This document shows positions 6,701-8,780 of a DNA stretch of 8,780 nt, piece after piece. The stretch is from contig CAMPKR010000083.1 of assembly GCA_946887345.1 (NCBI GenBank), positions 1 to 8,780 on the forward strand, given 5' to 3'. Each line of letters starts with the position of its first letter. The first letter of the stretch is position 1. This DNA is from an uncultured Bacteroidota bacterium (lineage in GTDB: Bacteria; Bacteroidota; Bacteroidia; Chitinophagales; Chitinophagaceae). Under the pieces are notes generated by a model. The model saw only the letters and a list, made by a program, of their open reading frames with translations, had not been told where the DNA came from and did no database searches. The translations under genes and the position numbers were made by a program.

Positions 6701-8462
6701 GATTGCCGGTGATATTGGTCCAGTTAGCCCCCTTGTCTGTAGAGCGCCAAACGCTTGAGCCACAAGTAACGTATACTATGTTCGGATTGTTTTTATTAGT
6801 TACTACACTTCCTGTTGCTGCTGTGCTCGCCGGGGTGTTCAATTGAATAAATGTAGGAGTAGCGGCAAGAGCGTTATCGCTGCGCAGCAGGTGGTTAGCA
6901 TTGGTAAGTACATAAAGTATAGTGCTATCCGCCCGGCAGGAGGAAATGCCCCTTACTGTTTCAGTGTTGGTGGAAATCTGCGTCCAACTGGGAGAAGAAT
7001 TATTGATAGTAGTACTGCGCCAGATAGTAGTTGCCCCAATGAAAGCCAGGTTGGTGAGCGAAGGAGTGAACTCCATAAAGGCATTGTTGCTGGCTGTAAT
7101 AGGCATATTAAAGCTCTGATCTCCACCCAGGGGTTGCAATGCGCGGCGATCACCCTGGTCCATGTAGTACACTCGTGAGTTTGGCAGGTAGTCGAACCAG
7201 CAACGCGAGAACCAGTCACCACCACGGTTACATTTCCATGTGCCGTCGAAGTAAAGTTCACCATTGTCTTGCGTGCCTATGCTCACCATTTGTTTTACAA
7301 GCGGGCTCTGGGCTGCGCGATATATCTCGGTAGCAGAAAGGCCATCGCTTCTCTGTGACCACACGGTCGCCAGCGGGTCGGTAGAAACCCAAATGCCCCC
7401 ATCATTGGCCTGGAAAAGCTGGGCGTTGTTATACGGGTTCCATTCCACCTGGTGCATATCGGTGTGCACCTCGTTCCACCAGGAAGTTCTCTTACTCCAG
7501 GTTGCGCCGCCGTCCGTTGAGCGCCAAACACAGTGGGCTACCGCTATCAGCTCGTTGGCATTGGCCGGGTTAGCGTTCAGGTCTATGTTGTAGTTACCCT
7601 GAGAGCCTGAACCGGGGTTTTGATCATAACAAACCAGGCACTGCGTTGTGCTGTTAAATACCTGGGTGAAATTAAGACCGCCGTCGTTTGATCTCATTAC
7701 CTGGCCATTGCCGCCCGTGGTGAGCAGGTAAACACGGTTATTGTCTGCAGCACTAACAGCAATACGCATGCCGCCATTGCCGCTCGGTGTTGTTACGCCA
7801 TTGGTTGTTTGTGTCCAGGTGCTGCCGAAATCGGTACTGTAGTAGAATTGAGTAGCGGTAACAGCGTACAGTACATTATTGCTTCCGGGCTTCATTTTCA
7901 TGTCCCTGAAAGAACCGCTGGAAAGTGAGCTCGCTGTCCATGTTGCGCCGCCGTTGGTTGTTTTGTAGATACCATTGTTAGTTGCGGCAACAAGTACCTG
8001 GTTGTTGGTAGGATCCATAAGGATCTCAACCGCCATGCGGCTGCCTATGCCTGAGTTCGAAGCTGCCCAGGTGGCTCCGCCATCTGTGCTTTTCCAGATA
8101 CCGTAATCGTTGCTGTAGTAATCTGCGTCGCCGAGGCAGAGGTATAATATGTTGTCGTCGGTAAAGTCGATGCAGACAGAGGAACAGTTTGTAGTGGGGA
8201 GTTGTTCTGTTCCCTGGGTGTGGTTCCATGTAACACCATTATTAGTACTGATGTACAAACCACCCGATGCGCTCACCGCATATAATTTCTGTGAGTTGGT
8301 GGGGTGGAATTTCATTTGGCTTACACGGCCTATACCATGTATCTGGCCGCTGACGTTAGTCGGGAAGTTTAACGGACCTGTATTTGTCCATGGGCCAACG
8401 CTTTGTGCGACAGCTGATATATTTAGAAGTATAAAAAGGCAGAGTAAGTATCCTTTCCTCAT
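3744..8462 (-). CDS. Giant secreted Asp-box propeller / PKD / Ig-like protein with T9SS type A sorting domain
   Basis: This 1572-residue protein begins with the signal peptide MRKGYLLCLFILLNISAVAQ. Residues about 21-668 form a BNR/VPS10-like beta-propeller. Asp-box motifs (S-x-D-x-G-x-T-W type) lie at 72-79, 125-132, 168-175, 209-216, 258-265, 315-322 and 574-581, with degenerate ones between. A HTDMH segment (333-337) precedes NDGGIWVSTD, and GTQDNG is at 396-401. Next come a PKD domain (about 671-752; WTFPGGTPSS), a MAM/adhesin-like jelly roll (about 758-927; EGFEG to YLDNINIH), and a second PKD domain (929-1008; WTFPGGTPST). Four or five Ig- or PKD-like domains follow (about 1010-1478), often with a CxG or CQG entry and a Cys near the end. 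A type A T9SS tail (about 1488-1572; LYPNPNNGNF, GNYLLII) ends the protein. It is expected to cross the outer membrane by T9SS and be released or anchored at the surface. Adhesion or glycan binding is plausible; no catalytic site is identified. The ATG at 8462 follows the upstream gene by 24 nt, and a strong terminator follows the stop. Confidence 0.95.
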   Translation of the reverse strand: MRKGYLLCLFILLNISAVAQSVGPWTNTGPLNFPTNVSGQIHGIGRVSQMKFHPTNSQKLYAVSASGGLYISTNNGVTWNHTQGTEQLPTTNCSSVCIDFTDDNILYLCLGDADYYSNDYGIWKSTDGGATWAASNSGIGSRMAVEILMDPTNNQVLVAATNNGIYKTTNGGATWTASSLSSGSFRDMKMKPGSNNVLYAVTATQFYYSTDFGSTWTQTTNGVTTPSGNGGMRIAVSAADNNRVYLLTTGGNGQVMRSNDGGLNFTQVFNSTTQCLVCYDQNPGSGSQGNYNIDLNANPANANELIAVAHCVWRSTDGGATWSKRTSWWNEVHTDMHQVEWNPYNNAQLFQANDGGIWVSTDPLATVWSQRSDGLSATEIYRAAQSPLVKQMVSIGTQDNGELYFDGTWKCNRGGDWFSRCWFDYLPNSRVYYMDQGDRRALQPLGGDQSFNMPITASNNAFMEFTPSLTNLAFIGATTIWRSTTINNSSPSWTQISTNTETVRGISSCRADSTILYVLTNANHLLRSDNALAATPTFIQLNTPASTAATGSVVTNKNNPNIVYVTCGSSVWRSTDKGANWTNITGNLPGINIRKIHHDDYSTNERLFVSMGAYVYYKDNTTSTWTNAAGLPTVANFTDFMIYNDGTVNSILRLSTFGRGVWEAAINMNLPPSVDFVADKTIVCPGDTVRYTKTTIGNVTSFTWTFPGGTPSSSTLDSPIVVYNTVGLYNASLSATGIGGTTNLTKPNYINVSLGQTAPVIEGFEGTGYPPTDWQLDSESSTQWVSTAAAGGFGASTRSIRFDNYNINTNGAHDAITAPKVDLTNTDNARVTFDVAHAPYSSTYPDSLRVLVSTDCGDTWTPVYAKSGSVLATAPNFTSSIFVPTSTQWRRDTVWLTSFVGGPAMVKFENIGYYGQAIYLDNINIHLAPVAKFGVNDTAICAGTLVQFTDSSTLATTWSWTFPGGTPSTSSVQNPTVTYNTPGSYNVTLIAGNSMGNDTLVKTAYVDVYNVPVVNISAPGSTALCLGDTITLTASVSGVNYQWRNGGVNISGATNSTLQVTGAGSYDVIVSNLGGCSDTSNVITTTLTTGPAATITPVGPTSFCPGGSVILNSNTGTGYTYQWQLNGSNISGATSSSYVANAGGNYTVIVSTGACPGISVPTNVTIFAAPNATASSNSPVCQGSSIALSSGNVSNATYSWSGPSLFTSTQQNPVLSNAQLNNAGIYTVIVTNTITSCSDTATTTVVVGGATPAQPGPISGDDTVCSGNIITYSVPFDGNVTSYTWTLPTGWSGTSTTNSIVATTGNVSGTISVVANNACGSSTAQTLNVTATPSPNSPGVVGSVVYCQNEPAAQLTASGTNLMWYDVPTGGIGNLIAPTPATSIPGITSYYVSQSNGNCESQRAIILVTVNTPPVPVISQAGTVLSVSGTYTYYQWYLNGVVIPGANAATYNIVVNGTYHAVVSDINGCSGESNSIMFGLSAESVALKNGLILYPNPNNGNFTISGVAKQKEGRASIKIVDMTGKVVMEEKIKIENSLINKQVNTSETLASGNYLLIINAGKQNEAIPFTKK

Positions 8463-8486
8463 ATCCGGGAATTATTTTTTGAAAAA

Positions 8487-8780
8487 TTATTTTTTGTTGT
8501 TCTCATCTTTTATCTGTTGCCAGATAGCCAGTCTCTCCGTGGGGGTAAGTATTCTGCCGTCGGGCTGAACATAGGGAAGCATCTTCTCATGCCAGCGGTG
8601 GTATTTCTTCACCTGGCGACGGAGGAAACTCTCATGTTCCACTTCTTTTTGCCTGCGTTTTGATGGTGTCTTCTGGCGTTCAGCATATTCGCCGATCATA
8701 TCGTGCTCGCTGGCAGGCAGATCGTTGTGTTTGAAGTAGGTGTTAAACGCTTTTTCTACCTCGAAGAAGTTAGAAAGCTG
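8487..8780 (-). CDS. C-terminal part of a basic, aromatic-rich helical protein (partial)
   Basis: The frame is open from the window edge at 8780 to a TAA at 8487-8489, giving 97 visible residues. It starts QLSNFFEVEKAFNTYFKHND, passes through a strongly basic segment (TPSKRRQK, FLRRQVKKYHRWHEKM) and ends in LTPTERLAIWQQIKDENNKK. An internal ATG at 8699 could start a 70-residue protein. The 27 codons upstream of it read like real coding sequence (FFEVEKAFNTYF), so a larger gene extending outside the window is more likely. The visible part is helix-prone and rich in Phe, Tyr and Trp. From memory, similar aromatic helical segments occur at the N-terminus of some Bacteroidota secreted Asp-box propeller proteins, in the same chain. 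Here the segment is a separate ORF 24 nt upstream of such a propeller gene. Co-transcription and functional partnership are inferred. Whether it is exported cannot be judged without its N-terminus. Confidence 0.75.
   Translation of the reverse strand, partial: QLSNFFEVEKAFNTYFKHNDLPASEHDMIGEYAERQKTPSKRRQKEVEHESFLRRQVKKYHRWHEKMLPYVQPDGRILTPTERLAIWQQIKDENNKK

Noticed and set aside
6843..7593. Several overlapping plus- and minus-strand open frames of 60-110 codons within the propeller region.
   Set aside because: All fall inside the continuous 1572-codon frame with its repeated Asp-box motifs. Their Cys- and Arg-rich translations look like out-of-frame readings.
6459..8405. Assignment of the propeller as a GH74 xyloglucanase or a sialidase.
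   Set aside because: The Asp-boxes are structural repeats shared by many unrelated propellers. No catalytic residue set of either family could be identified by eye.
8487..8699. A complete 70-residue gene starting at the ATG at 8699.
   Set aside because: The same frame stays open for 27 more codons to the window edge, with a convincing protein sequence, so it is treated as the tail of a longer gene.

Overview
The window looks like chromosomal DNA of a Bacteroidota bacterium, most likely of the Chitinophagales type. The evidence is a 1572-residue secreted protein ending in a type IX secretion (T9SS) type A sorting domain, start codons without clear Shine-Dalgarno sequences, TAnnTTTG-type -7 promoter boxes, and DUF922-like secreted proteins. 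The lineage is inferred from these traits; no marker gene is present. I see no RNA genes, CRISPR array, transposon or phage genes.

Layout, left to right. (1) 1-101 is the 3' end of an unidentified plus-strand gene, followed by a hairpin (125-149) shared with the converging gene. (2) 173-964 (minus) encodes an AIM24/TIGR00266-family protein. (3) Divergent from it, 1076-1510 (plus) encodes a small, hydrophilic, Gly/Ser-rich protein, probably disordered and of unknown function. (4) 1518-2618 and 2570-3634 (minus) are tandem paralogous secreted proteins of the DUF922 putative metalloprotease type, each with an HEQxH motif. Their reading frames overlap. (5) A perfect-palindrome terminator (3702-3729) separates them from (6) 3744-8462 (minus), a giant secreted modular protein: signal peptide, Asp-box beta-propeller, PKD domain, MAM/adhesin-like jelly roll, PKD domain, several Ig-like domains, T9SS tail. 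(7) Only 24 nt upstream of it, 8487-8780 (minus) is the C-terminal part of a basic, aromatic-rich, helix-prone protein whose start lies outside the window. It is probably co-transcribed with the giant protein.

Functionally, the minus-strand block from 8780 to 1518 is devoted to exported proteins: a large cell-surface or secreted propeller/adhesin with a small companion, then, as a separate transcription unit, two secreted putative zinc proteases. The left part (AIM24 and the disordered protein) looks cytosolic. Apart from the divergent arrangement, nothing links it to the secreted set.
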